Assembly (NCBI RefSeq): GCF_015350795.1
Contig: NZ_JADKSH010000004.1
Span: forward strand, 62,001-126,000
DNA: 64,000 nt
Origin: Microbacterium sp. VKM Ac-2870
GTDB taxonomy: Bacteria > Actinomycetota > Actinomycetes > Actinomycetales > Microbacteriaceae
Direction: 5' to 3'
Below are positions 36,873 to 45,020 of this stretch, in pieces (position 1 is the first letter of the stretch; each line of letters starts with the position of its first letter). Below the pieces are notes generated by a model. The model was not told the DNA's origin. It ran no database searches and saw only the letters and a program-made list of their open reading frames with translations. The position numbers and the translations under genes are program-made.

Positions 36873-37508
36873 CTAGCGCAGGGCCCGGGTAAGGGTGGAC
36901 AGCGCCTCGTCGAGCGCTCGTGACAGATCATCCACCACCGAGGCTCCCAGGTCGCCGCCGTGGGCCAGATGGGTGCGCAGGTCGGCGCGCACGGTGGCGC
37001 GGAACTCGCCCACGATCGCCTCGGCGCGTCGCATCTGCTCGCGTGACGCGGTGCGCGCGTCATCCGCCGGTCCCGTGGATGCCGAGGCGCGCCCGGCCGC
37101 CCGGTCGCGTTCGGCTTGGTCGCGTTCCGACTGGGCAGAAGCGGCGAGATCGGCACGCAGACTCTTCATCGCCTCGCGCACACTGCCACGCACCTCATCG
37201 GCGATCAGGCGCACGCTGTCGGCAAGGCCGGCCTCGATGCCCTCCAGTTCGTGTGCGCGGGCGGCGACCTCGGCTCGGCCGGCGGCGGTGATCTCGTACA
37301 CGGTCTTCCGGCCGTCGACGACCTTCGTCACGAGACCCTCCTCCTCGAGCTTCGACAGCCGCGGATAGATCGTGCCCGCACTCGGCGTGTACGTACCGCC
37401 CGTGCGATCGGAGAGGGCCTGCATGAGGTCGTACCCGTGCCGCGGCGACTCGTCGAGAAGGTTCAGCAGGTACAGGCGCAGATCGCCGTGCGAGAAGACG
37501 GGGGGCAT
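36873..37508 (-). CDS. PadR-family transcriptional regulator
   Basis: 211 aa from the ATG at 37508, with GGAGG upstream; sequence further upstream in this frame overlaps the DUF4097 gene and is not coding. PadR winged helix: LRLYLLNLLDESPRHGYDLMQ, then YTPSAGTIYPRLSKLEEEGLV, then TVYEITAAGRAE. A long helical C-terminus (about 95-211) should mediate dimerisation. Two bases separate it from the upstream DUF4097 gene, so it probably controls this operon through the inverted repeat at 38419-38461. Confidence 0.92.
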   Translation of the reverse strand: MPPVFSHGDLRLYLLNLLDESPRHGYDLMQALSDRTGGTYTPSAGTIYPRLSKLEEEGLVTKVVDGRKTVYEITAAGRAEVAARAHELEGIEAGLADSVRLIADEVRGSVREAMKSLRADLAASAQSERDQAERDRAAGRASASTGPADDARTASREQMRRAEAIVGEFRATVRADLRTHLAHGGDLGASVVDDLSRALDEALSTLTRALR

Positions 37509-37510
37509 CG

Positions 37511-38392
37511 TCACGCCTCCTCTGCGGGGGTCGCCCACTCGGGGGCGTCTTCGGCGGGTGTGGATGCCGCGGCATCCGGCGCCGCCGTCGCACGCCGCAG
37601 AACCGTCACGTCGCCCGACACCGAGTTGGCGCGCACGTCGGCGAAGCTGCCGCTGAGCTCGCCGACCGAGTCGACGTAGTTGGACGGGCCCGAGGTCGAC
37701 CGCTTGACGCCGTCGACCATCAGGCGACCGCTGACGCTGCGCAGCACGAAGTTTGCGGGGTGCCCCTCGTCGAGGCGCACGGTGGCGTCGCCCGACACGG
37801 TGTTGAGGCTGACGACGTCGACACGGCCGGTCGAATCGACGAGCATGCCGCCCGAGACCGTGTCGATCGTGGCCTTGCGGATGCTGCCGGTGGCCGCCAC
37901 CTCGCCCGACACCGAGTTGGCGCTGAGTGAGCCGTCGAGCCCGCGGATCTGCACGTCGCCCGAGACGGCGTTGACGGAGAGATCCCCGGTGAGGCCGTCG
38001 ACGATGATGTCGCCCGACACGGTGTTGAGGCGAGCGCCCGATGCGAGCCCCGACACGAGCGCGCTCGCCGACACGACGCCGAGGTTCAGAAGGATGCCGC
38101 GGGGAACCGCGACGCTGATCTCGGCTTTCGGCCCGCCGGAACCGAAATTGCGGAACACCTCGAGGAAGTTGTCCCAGCGCAACTGCGGGTGGTCGATCTC
38201 GACGACGTCGCCCGACGCTTCGATGCGAAGGTCTTTGATGGTCACGGCGTGCACTTCGATGCGGACGCCGGGTTCGTCGTGCGCGACGACGTCGATCTGG
38301 CCGCCGACGAGGCCGATCTTGAGTTTGCGGATGTCTTCGAGGTCGATCACCCGGGTCTCGCCCGGCTTGATGAGCCACTTCTCGAGTGTCAT
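37511..38392 (-). CDS. DUF4097 beta-solenoid-like protein
   Basis: 293 aa, AGGAGA before the ATG at 38392. Residues about 110-275 are repeats of about 18 residues around (N/D)(T/S)VSGD, such as LNTVSGDIIVDGLTG and VNAVSGDVQIRGLDG, typical of DUF4097/adhesin-like beta-helix folds. No signal peptide or membrane helix, so it appears cytoplasmic or non-classically placed. Function unknown; often paired with PadR-type regulators in cell-envelope stress contexts. Confidence 0.88.
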   Translation of the reverse strand: MTLEKWLIKPGETRVIDLEDIRKLKIGLVGGQIDVVAHDEPGVRIEVHAVTIKDLRIEASGDVVEIDHPQLRWDNFLEVFRNFGSGGPKAEISVAVPRGILLNLGVVSASALVSGLASGARLNTVSGDIIVDGLTGDLSVNAVSGDVQIRGLDGSLSANSVSGEVAATGSIRKATIDTVSGGMLVDSTGRVDVVSLNTVSGDATVRLDEGHPANFVLRSVSGRLMVDGVKRSTSGPSNYVDSVGELSGSFADVRANSVSGDVTVLRRATAAPDAAASTPAEDAPEWATPAEEA

Positions 38393-38418
38393 GGGTTCTC
38401 TCCTGGTTCCGGGCGATT

Positions 38419-38461
38419 CGAGATATATCGCGTTGCAACGAGAGTAACACGATATATCTCG
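38419..38461. promoter_or_regulatory. Perfect inverted repeat, likely PadR operator
   Basis: CGAGATATATCG (38419-38430) and CGATATATCTCG (38450-38461) are exact reverse complements, 19 bp apart, just upstream of the DUF4097-padR operon. Each arm also contains the palindrome GATATATC, and CGTTGCAACG lies in the spacer. PadR proteins bind AT-rich dyads, so autoregulation is likely. Confidence 0.7.
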
Positions 38462-38558
38462 AGCTGCCAAGGGTGAGAGACGCGGCATCCCGCAGTACAC
38501 AGACGCGCGCCGACTCACCCGAGGGTGAGCCGGCGCGGTGTCCGGTGAAGCGGTGCTG

Positions 38559-38720
38559 TTATGCGCGACCGCCGCGCACAAGTCGCAGCAGGAACGCGAT
38601 GATGGCGATGACGCCGACGATCAGAGCGACCCACAGCAACCAGTTCAGGGCGGCGTTCATACCGCCCACAATGGCCAGCACGATGGCGACGACGATGATG
38701 ATGATCAGAGCGAGATTCAT
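38559..38720 (-). CDS. Small hydrophobic membrane protein, 53 aa
   Basis: ATG at 38720 with GGAG upstream. Two closely spaced membrane helices: LALIIIIVVAIVLAIVGGM and LLWVALIVGVIAIIAFLL, with the basic end RLVRGGRA. Similar short proteins are common in actinobacteria. Function unknown. Confidence 0.75.
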   Translation of the reverse strand: MNLALIIIIVVAIVLAIVGGMNAALNWLLWVALIVGVIAIIAFLLRLVRGGRA

Positions 38721-38828
38721 GTGATTGCTCCATTCTCGGGGGACTCCATGACCCCCTGAACGTAGTCGCGATCGTGGACTCGGGCACCCCCCTTGCCAGT
38801 CCCGTCTCATCTGCGATAGGGCCGATAT

Positions 38829-39098
38829 ATGCCCCAAAACAGAACGCCTCCCTCCTTGAAGGACCCGGAGCTGTACGAAGAGCTCCGCAAGGACGGCGCA
38901 TCGAAGCAGAAAGCCGCGCGCATCTCGAACGCGGCGGCCCGAGACGGTCGCAGAGCCGTCGGGGCACGCGGCGGCGAATCGGGATCGTACGACGACTGGT
39001 CGGTCGCCGAATTACGCGGCCGAGCGAAAGAACTCGGCATCCGCGGCTACTCGGGCAAACGGAAGGCGGAGTTGATCGACATGCTCCGCGATTGCTGA
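38829..39098 (+). CDS. DUF7218/SAP-like small protein
   Basis: 89 aa. The N-terminus PSLKDPELYEELRKDGASKQ is a conserved charged helix. The C-terminal DDWSVAELRGRAKELGI then GYSGKRKAELIDMLR is a SAP/Rho-N-like helix-extended-loop-helix that can bind nucleic acid. The next gene, topoisomerase IB, starts one base after its stop with no ribosome-binding site of its own, so the two are probably translationally coupled. Confidence 0.82.
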   Translation: MPQNRTPPSLKDPELYEELRKDGASKQKAARISNAAARDGRRAVGARGGESGSYDDWSVAELRGRAKELGIRGYSGKRKAELIDMLRDC

Positions 39099-39099
39099 C

Positions 39100-40062
39100 G
39101 TGCCGCGCTTGCGAAAGGTCCGGCCCGGCCGCGACCTCGGCTACCGCCGTGTGCGCTCCGGGTCGGGCTTCCGCTACGTCGACGCCGACGGATCGGCGGT
39201 TCCGCCCGACGAACGCGAGCGCATCGCCGGAATGGTCATCCCCCCGGCGTGGAGCGATGTGTGGATCGCCGCGGCCGCGAATGCGCACATCCAGGCGACG
39301 GGCATCGACGACGCGGGGCGTATGCAGTACCTCTACCATCCCGACTGGTCGGCCCGCCGCGACAAGGGAAAGTACGCCCGCGCTCTCGACCTGGCTGAGC
39401 GCCTTCCGCGGGCCCGTGCGCGCGTCACCCCGTCGCTGCGTCGCGACGGCATCGATCGGGAGCGGGTGTTGGCCACTGCTTTTCGGATGCTCGATGGGGC
39501 GGCGCCCCGCGTCGGCAGCGAGCGGTACTTCTCCGCGCACGGCAGCCGCGGGCTGACGACACTGCAGCGCCGGGATGCCGCCGTGGAGGGCAGCATCACC
39601 AGCCTGCGCTTTCCTGGCAAGAGCGGCAAGCGACAGAGCCTCGACATCGACGACGCCGACCTCGCCGCCGTCATCTCTCTGCTTGCGGCCGGCCGTCCCG
39701 CGGCGCCGTTGCTGGCCTACGCGCGCGGTCGGCGTCGCGTGCCACTGAGCCCGCGGGACGTCAACGTGTACGTGCGGACGATGACCGGCGGCACCTTCAC
39801 CGCCAAAGACTTCCGCACGCTCCGCGGCACGATCCGAGCCGCGGAGGAGCTCGCGCGCACCGGACCCGCGTCCAGCAAGACCGAGCGCAAGCGCGCGGAG
39901 GTTCGTGCGGTCGAGGCCGCCGCCCAGGCACTGGGCAACACCCCGACGGTCGCCAAGGGTTCGTACATCGACCCACGGGTGTTCTCGCGGTACCGACGGG
40001 GCGTCGTGCTCGACACGTCGATTTCGCCGGAAACGGCGATCCGCGCGCTTCTGCGGGGGTGA
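39100..40062 (+). CDS. DNA topoisomerase IB (poxvirus-like)
   Basis: 320 aa, GTG start. N-terminal GYRRVRSGSGFRYVD and IPPAWSDVWI (family entry), then LYHPDWSARRDKGKYARALD, RVGSERYF, GLTTLQRRD, VTAKDF-type motif FTAKDFRTLRGT and the catalytic Tyr in KGSYIDPRVF (about 289). It relaxes supercoils through a 3'-phosphotyrosyl bond. Usual length for bacterial TopIB. Coupled to the SAP-like gene upstream, which may help it bind DNA. Confidence 0.93.
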   Translation: MPRLRKVRPGRDLGYRRVRSGSGFRYVDADGSAVPPDERERIAGMVIPPAWSDVWIAAAANAHIQATGIDDAGRMQYLYHPDWSARRDKGKYARALDLAERLPRARARVTPSLRRDGIDRERVLATAFRMLDGAAPRVGSERYFSAHGSRGLTTLQRRDAAVEGSITSLRFPGKSGKRQSLDIDDADLAAVISLLAAGRPAAPLLAYARGRRRVPLSPRDVNVYVRTMTGGTFTAKDFRTLRGTIRAAEELARTGPASSKTERKRAEVRAVEAAAQALGNTPTVAKGSYIDPRVFSRYRRGVVLDTSISPETAIRALLRG

Positions 40063-40082
40063 GCCGCGACTAGTCTTCCCCC

Positions 40083-40517
40083 GTGTCCACGACCCGTTGG
40101 TTCTCGCCCGCCGCGCTCGTGGTCGTCATCCTCGGCGGCATGATCGGGGTCGCGATCCGCGCCGTCATCGTGCTGCCGCTCGGCTCCGCGGGACTGCATC
40201 CGCTCGTGATCCCCGCCGTCACGCTCGCCATCAACCTCCTCGGCTCGATGCTGCTCGGCGTCATCGTGGGCTGGCTCGCCGACCGGCATCCGCTCGGACG
40301 CCTGTTCCTCGGAACGGGAGTGATGGGTGGATTCACCACCTACAGCGCATTCGCGGTGCAAGCGCTCACCACATCGGCCGCGCTCCCGTTGGTGGGCCTC
40401 GTCCTCATCGCGGTGTCGGTGTTCGGTGGAGTCGTGCTCGCCGTGATCGGCCTGACGATCGGACGACGGATGGCCGACCGGCCCGATGAGATCGAGCGCC
40501 CGGAGGATGCCGAGTGA
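40083..40517 (+). CDS. crcB: Fluoride channel subunit FluC/CrcB (first)
   Basis: 144 aa, four membrane helices with family motifs MIGVAIRAVIV (Gly/Arg pair), LAINLLGSMLLG (conserved Asn) and GVMGGFTTYSAF (Phe-box; central Na+ site region). It exports toxic fluoride. GTG start 6 nt after TAGTCT (40071-40076), likely leaderless. GTGA overlap with the next crcB: two genes probably form a heterodimeric channel. Confidence 0.94.
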   Translation: MSTTRWFSPAALVVVILGGMIGVAIRAVIVLPLGSAGLHPLVIPAVTLAINLLGSMLLGVIVGWLADRHPLGRLFLGTGVMGGFTTYSAFAVQALTTSAALPLVGLVLIAVSVFGGVVLAVIGLTIGRRMADRPDEIERPEDAE

Positions 40518-40891
40518 ACGCCTTCGAGATCGCAGCACTCATCCTGGGCGGCGGCCTCGGTGCGGGTGCGCGTTATGTCATGGATGGCGCGATCATGCGC
40601 GGACGGACGGGGGTGTTTCCCCTCGGCATTCTCATGGTGAACGTGCTGGGGTCCTTCCTGCTGGGCCTTCTCACCGGGCTCGGACCCACCGTCGCACCCG
40701 CGTGGATGAGCATCATCGGAGTGGGTGTGCTCGGCGGATTCACGACGTTCAGCACGGTGTCGACCGAGTCGGCGCTTCTCGCGGAGCGGGGGCGGCGCGA
40801 CTGGGCCTGGATCAACCTGATCGGCACGCTCGTGTTCGCGCTCGTGGCGGCGGCCCTCGGTTTCTTGCTGGGCGGATTCGTCCCGCGCTGA
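40514..40891 (+). CDS. crcB: Fluoride channel subunit FluC/CrcB (second)
   Basis: 125 aa, four membrane helices: LGAGARYVMDGAIM, GILMVNVLGSFLLGLLTG and GVLGGFTTFSTVSTE. Starts at a GTG overlapping the stop of the first crcB (GTGA). Antiparallel two-gene FluC channels are common in Gram-positive bacteria. Confidence 0.94.
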   Translation: MNAFEIAALILGGGLGAGARYVMDGAIMRGRTGVFPLGILMVNVLGSFLLGLLTGLGPTVAPAWMSIIGVGVLGGFTTFSTVSTESALLAERGRRDWAWINLIGTLVFALVAAALGFLLGGFVPR

Positions 40892-40963
40892 GCGGGCAGA
40901 TCGGCGGAAAACCCCCGGCCCGTGAGCGTCCGAGCCGGTTCATCGCCGTGCGACAATGAAGCG

Positions 40964-40979
40964 GATACACGCGTGTATC
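40964..40979. promoter_or_regulatory. 16-bp perfect palindrome before the RND pump gene
   Basis: GATACACGCGTGTATC equals its own reverse complement and lies 41 bp before the chosen start of the efflux gene. Size and symmetry fit a TetR-type operator, but no TetR gene is adjacent; the partial one at 63787 is over 20 kb away. Confidence 0.55.
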
Positions 40980-41019
40980 GAGCTTGTCGTCCACGCCGTC
41001 CGCAGAGCAAGGGTTCCCC

Positions 41020-44000
41020 GTGTCGCACCTCGCCGTCCTGAGCCTGAAGAACCGTGCTCTCATTGCCCTCATCACGATCGTCGCCGCGATCTTCGGCGGG
41101 CTCGCGCTGACGAGCCTCAAGCAGGAGCTCATTCCGTCGGTCGAGTTCCCCCAGCTGTCGATCCTCTCGACCTACCCCGGGGCCTCGCCCGACGTCGTCA
41201 ACAACGACGTCTCGAGCCCCATAGAGACGGCGATCCAGGGCATTCCCGGCCTCGAGTCGACCACGGCGACGAGCACGACCAACGCCTCGATCATCCAGGC
41301 CTCGTTCACCTACGGCACCGATCTCGCCACCGCCGAGCAGAAGATCCTCCAGGCGATCAACCGCATCAAGTCCACCCTGCCCACCGGTGTCGAGCCGAAC
41401 GTGGTCTCGTTCTCGATCGACGACCTGCCCGTCATCGCGCTCGCCGTCACCGGATACAGCGACGAGAAGACCATCCAGGCGAAGCTGCAGGCCAGTACGA
41501 TCCCCGACCTCCAGGACGTCAAGGGCGTCAGCGCGGCATCCATCGTCGGTGGCCAGGGCCAGCGCGTGACCATCACGCCCGACCAGGCGAAACTCGCCGC
41601 GGCCGGCTTCACGCAGACGGCGCTCAGCGATGCGCTGAAGCAGAACGGCGTGCTCTTCCCGGGCGGCACCGTCACCGAAGGGCAGCAGACACTGACCGTG
41701 CAGACGGGCAGCAAGCTCACGTCGGTCGACCAGATCGCCGCTCTCCCGCTCGTGCCGACCTCGGCGGCGCAGTTCGAGGGGGCGCTGAAGAGCGGCGCAT
41801 TGAAGGTCGGCGACGTCGCGACCGTGGCCCTCGCGCAAGACCCGGTGACGTCGATCTCGCGGGTCAACGGCCAACCCGCCCTCACCGTCTCGATCACCAA
41901 GCTGCCGTCGGCCAACACGGTCGATGTGAGCCGCGCCGTGACGGCGCTGTTGCCGAAGCTGCAGAGCGACATCGGTGGTGACGCGACTTTCACGGTCGTG
42001 TTCGACCAGGCGCCCTACATCGAGCAGTCGATCGAATCGCTGGCGCAGGAAGGCCTGCTGGGCCTCGTCTTCGCCGTTCTCGTGATCCTTCTGTTCCTGC
42101 TGTCGGTGCGCTCGACGCTGGTCACCGCGATCTCGATCCCGACGAGCGTGCTCATCACCTTCGTCGGCATCCAAGCCTTCGGCTACTCGCTCAACATCCT
42201 CACGCTCGGCGCGCTCACGATCGCGATCGGACGCGTTGTCGACGACTCCATCGTCGTGATCGAGAACATCAAACGTCACTATGTCGAGGGTGCCGACAAG
42301 CTCTCTTCGATTCTGCTGGCGGTGCGTGAGGTGGCCGCGGCCATCACGGCGTCGACCATCACGACGGTCGCGGTCTTTCTTCCGATCGCGTTCGTCGGCG
42401 ACGTGACCGGTGAGCTGTTCCGTCCCTTCGCGATGACCGTGACGATCGCGATGGCGGCTTCGCTGTTCGTGGCGCTGACGATCGTGCCCGTGCTCGCGTA
42501 CTGGTTCCTTCGGCCCGGCAAGCCCGTGCAGGATGCCGCGGGCCGGCCCGTGGATCCCGAAGACCCGACGGCGCCTCCCTCGCGGTTGCAGCGCGGGTAC
42601 CTGCCGATCCTGCGCTGGACGCTGAAGCACTCGTGGATCACCCTGCTGCTTGCCGTGCTGGTGCTCGGAGGCACGCTGGCCGCCGCTCCGCTCATGAAGA
42701 CCAACTTCCTCGGTGACAGCGGGCAGAACACCTTCACCGTCACCCAGCAGGTCGGGCAGGCGCCCAGCCTCGACGCCGAAGATGCGGCCGCCAAGAAGGT
42801 CGAAGCCGCCCTCACCGGCGTGGCCGGAGTCACGACCGTGCAGACCTCGATCGGATCGAGCGGATCAGCCGTGCGCGACGCCTTCCGAGGAGGCAGCACC
42901 GGCATCACCTATTCGGTCACGACCGATACCTCCGCCGATCAGGTCACCATCCGCGATGACGTTGAGAAGGCGGTCGCCGGGCTCAGCGACGTCGGCACCG
43001 TCACCGTGTCGTCGGGTCAGGGCGGTTTCGGCTCGACCAACGTCGAGGTCGATGTGACGGCGCCCTCGTCCGACGCCCTGCAGACGGCCACCGATGCCGT
43101 CATCGCGGGTCTGCAGGGCAAGGCGGGAGTCGGGCAGGTCACGTCGAACCTCTCGGCATCCCTCCCCTACGTCGCCGTGACCGTCGACCGGGCCAAGGCC
43201 GCGCAGCTCGGTCTGTCGGAAGTCGCCGTGGGCGGACTCGTCTCGAACACGATGCAGCCGCGGCAGATCGGCACGGTCGAGATCGGCGACACCTCCCTCA
43301 CCGTGTACCTGCAGTCGTCCTCGGTGCCGCAGACGATCGACCAGCTCAAGGGGCTGCAGATCGCCTCCGGCTCCGGACTCGTGCGCCTCGACCAGGTCGC
43401 GACGGTCGAGCAGAGCCAGGGGCCGACCTCGATCACCACGCAGCGCGGTCAGCGCACCGCCACCGTGACGGTGACGCCGTCGACCGACGACCTGAACACG
43501 GCATCGGCCAGCGTACGTGCGGCCCTGACCGGTCTCGATCTGCCCACGGGAGCCGACGCGAAGATCGGCGGTGTGGTCACCCAGCAGCAGGATGCCTTCG
43601 GTCAGCTGGGACTCGCGATGCTCGCCGCCATCCTCATCGTCTACATCGTGATGGTGGCGACCTTCAAGTCGCTCCGCCAGCCGCTGCTGCTGCTGGTCTC
43701 GGTGCCGTTCGCGGCGACCGGCGCCATCCTGCTGCAGATCGCGACCGGGGTGCCGCTGGGTGTCGCGTCACTCATCGGCGTGCTGATGCTCATCGGCATC
43801 GTCGTCACCAACGCGATCGTGCTCGTCGACCTCGTGAATCAGTACCGCACGAAGGGGCTGAGTGCCCACGACGCGACGATGGCGGGCGGGTCGCGACGTC
43901 TGCGTCCGATTCTGATGACGGCGCTTGCGACGATCTTCGCCCTCACCCCCATGGCCCTCGGCATCACCGGGCACGGCGGGTTCATTTCCCAGCCGCTCGC

Positions 44001-44223
44001 GATCGTCGTGATCGGCGGACTCATCTCGTCGACCGTGCTGACCCTGCTCGTTCTTCCCACGCTCTACAACCTGGTCGAGGGCGCTCGCGAGCGTCGCGCG
44101 GCCCGGCGCTCGGGTCGGTCCGACGCGAGCGACCCGGAGGCGGATGTCGACGGAGCAGAGGTCGCGGCATCCGGGGACGGAACCGCCGCCCTGCACCCGC
44201 GCCGCTCGCGCCGCGGTCGCTAG
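41020..44223 (+). CDS. RND-type multidrug efflux transporter (AcrB/HAE1-like)
   Basis: 1,067 aa from a GTG at 41020 with AAGGG upstream; a TTG 36 bp earlier has no ribosome-binding site. Twelve membrane helices in two repeats, two large extracytoplasmic loops (about 40-330 and 545-865), and the acidic proton relay region LTLGALTIAIGRVVDDSIVVIEN. The second half has GVASLIGVLMLIGIVVTNAIVL. The usual outer-membrane partner is absent, as expected in a Gram-positive. Substrate unknown; may export lipids or hydrophobic drugs. Confidence 0.93.
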   Translation: MSHLAVLSLKNRALIALITIVAAIFGGLALTSLKQELIPSVEFPQLSILSTYPGASPDVVNNDVSSPIETAIQGIPGLESTTATSTTNASIIQASFTYGTDLATAEQKILQAINRIKSTLPTGVEPNVVSFSIDDLPVIALAVTGYSDEKTIQAKLQASTIPDLQDVKGVSAASIVGGQGQRVTITPDQAKLAAAGFTQTALSDALKQNGVLFPGGTVTEGQQTLTVQTGSKLTSVDQIAALPLVPTSAAQFEGALKSGALKVGDVATVALAQDPVTSISRVNGQPALTVSITKLPSANTVDVSRAVTALLPKLQSDIGGDATFTVVFDQAPYIEQSIESLAQEGLLGLVFAVLVILLFLLSVRSTLVTAISIPTSVLITFVGIQAFGYSLNILTLGALTIAIGRVVDDSIVVIENIKRHYVEGADKLSSILLAVREVAAAITASTITTVAVFLPIAFVGDVTGELFRPFAMTVTIAMAASLFVALTIVPVLAYWFLRPGKPVQDAAGRPVDPEDPTAPPSRLQRGYLPILRWTLKHSWITLLLAVLVLGGTLAAAPLMKTNFLGDSGQNTFTVTQQVGQAPSLDAEDAAAKKVEAALTGVAGVTTVQTSIGSSGSAVRDAFRGGSTGITYSVTTDTSADQVTIRDDVEKAVAGLSDVGTVTVSSGQGGFGSTNVEVDVTAPSSDALQTATDAVIAGLQGKAGVGQVTSNLSASLPYVAVTVDRAKAAQLGLSEVAVGGLVSNTMQPRQIGTVEIGDTSLTVYLQSSSVPQTIDQLKGLQIASGSGLVRLDQVATVEQSQGPTSITTQRGQRTATVTVTPSTDDLNTASASVRAALTGLDLPTGADAKIGGVVTQQQDAFGQLGLAMLAAILIVYIVMVATFKSLRQPLLLLVSVPFAATGAILLQIATGVPLGVASLIGVLMLIGIVVTNAIVLVDLVNQYRTKGLSAHDATMAGGSRRLRPILMTALATIFALTPMALGITGHGGFISQPLAIVVIGGLISSTVLTLLVLPTLYNLVEGARERRAARRSGRSDASDPEADVDGAEVAASGDGTAALHPRRSRRGR

Positions 44224-44233
44224 GGGCGGAAGC

Positions 44234-44749
44234 GTGCGCACTGCTCCGGTGACACCTTCTCCCTCCCCGTCGTCGGCGGTCGTCTTCCCGGAGTGCGCAC
44301 AGCTGATCCCGATCGAGGTGTTGAAGGCGAACTTCTCTGAGAATGCGGTTCTGTATCCCGACGGTGGGGGATGGACGATCGGACAGCTTCTGCCCGGACC
44401 GGTCGCGAAAGCGGCCGTCGACGCCGCGACTCGTCGCGCCGACTGCGGCTGGGGCGTCGAGGGTGGATCGGACGGCGGCGTGCATGCCGGCGTGCTCCAG
44501 CTGCCGGCCGATGTCCGGGACGGACTGATCAAGGCGCTCCGCGATGCGGGGAGCTACACCGAGACGAGCGTGGACGGCGCGACCGTTTTCACGACGCCCG
44601 TCCCCTCAGAGATCTCGAGCGTGGAAGCGGGATACGCGTTTCAGGGCACGACGTGGATCGCGATCGTCGGGAGCGCTCACGAGGGGGCGATGGAATCGGT
44701 CTATCTCCCTGCCGCGCTCACTGCGCTGCGTGCCGCCAACGGCGGCTGA
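44234..44749 (+). CDS. Hypothetical protein, possibly exported or envelope-linked
   Basis: 171 aa, start taken at the GTG at 44234 because the longer frame runs into the end of the RND gene. A Thr/Pro/Ser-rich start (TAPVTPSPSPSSAVV) precedes a domain with two cysteines (PECAQLIPIEVL and RADCGWGVEGG). Lack of a clear signal peptide leaves location open. Ten bases after the RND gene, so probably co-transcribed with it. Confidence 0.65.
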   Translation: MRTAPVTPSPSPSSAVVFPECAQLIPIEVLKANFSENAVLYPDGGGWTIGQLLPGPVAKAAVDAATRRADCGWGVEGGSDGGVHAGVLQLPADVRDGLIKALRDAGSYTETSVDGATVFTTPVPSEISSVEAGYAFQGTTWIAIVGSAHEGAMESVYLPAALTALRAANGG

Positions 44750-44822
44750 ACCCGCGGGAAAGTCGCGCGACGCGGCGGTTTCCCAGGTGGGACGAGTACT
44801 GTTGTGTGGTCGGCTCTGGACA

Positions 44823-44838
44823 CCGCGCACGTGCGCGG
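44823..44838. promoter_or_regulatory. 16-bp palindrome in the long leader of the DEAD-box gene
   Basis: CCGCGCACGTGCGCGG is a perfect palindrome about 180 bp upstream of the helicase start, centred on CACGTG. It could be an operator or a stable leader hairpin. The leader is long for this organism, in line with auto-regulated RNA helicase genes. Confidence 0.4.
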
Positions 44839-45020
44839 GTGGGTTTGTGAGTCCAAGGGGCCGATGGTGAGCGTCGTTCGGCGCACATGAACCATCAATG
44901 TTGAATGGCCCCCGGACCACCGGGTCGCCCGCCGCCCCGATCCGTCCGACCTTCTGGTTGTCCCCGGCTCTCGCTGCGCGGTGGCGCTGTTCTCGCGCGA
45001 GAAAACCCAGGAAGAACACC

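Noticed and set aside
40063..40082. Fluoride riboswitch before crcB
   Set aside because: Only 20 bases separate the topoisomerase stop from the crcB start, too short for the aptamer.
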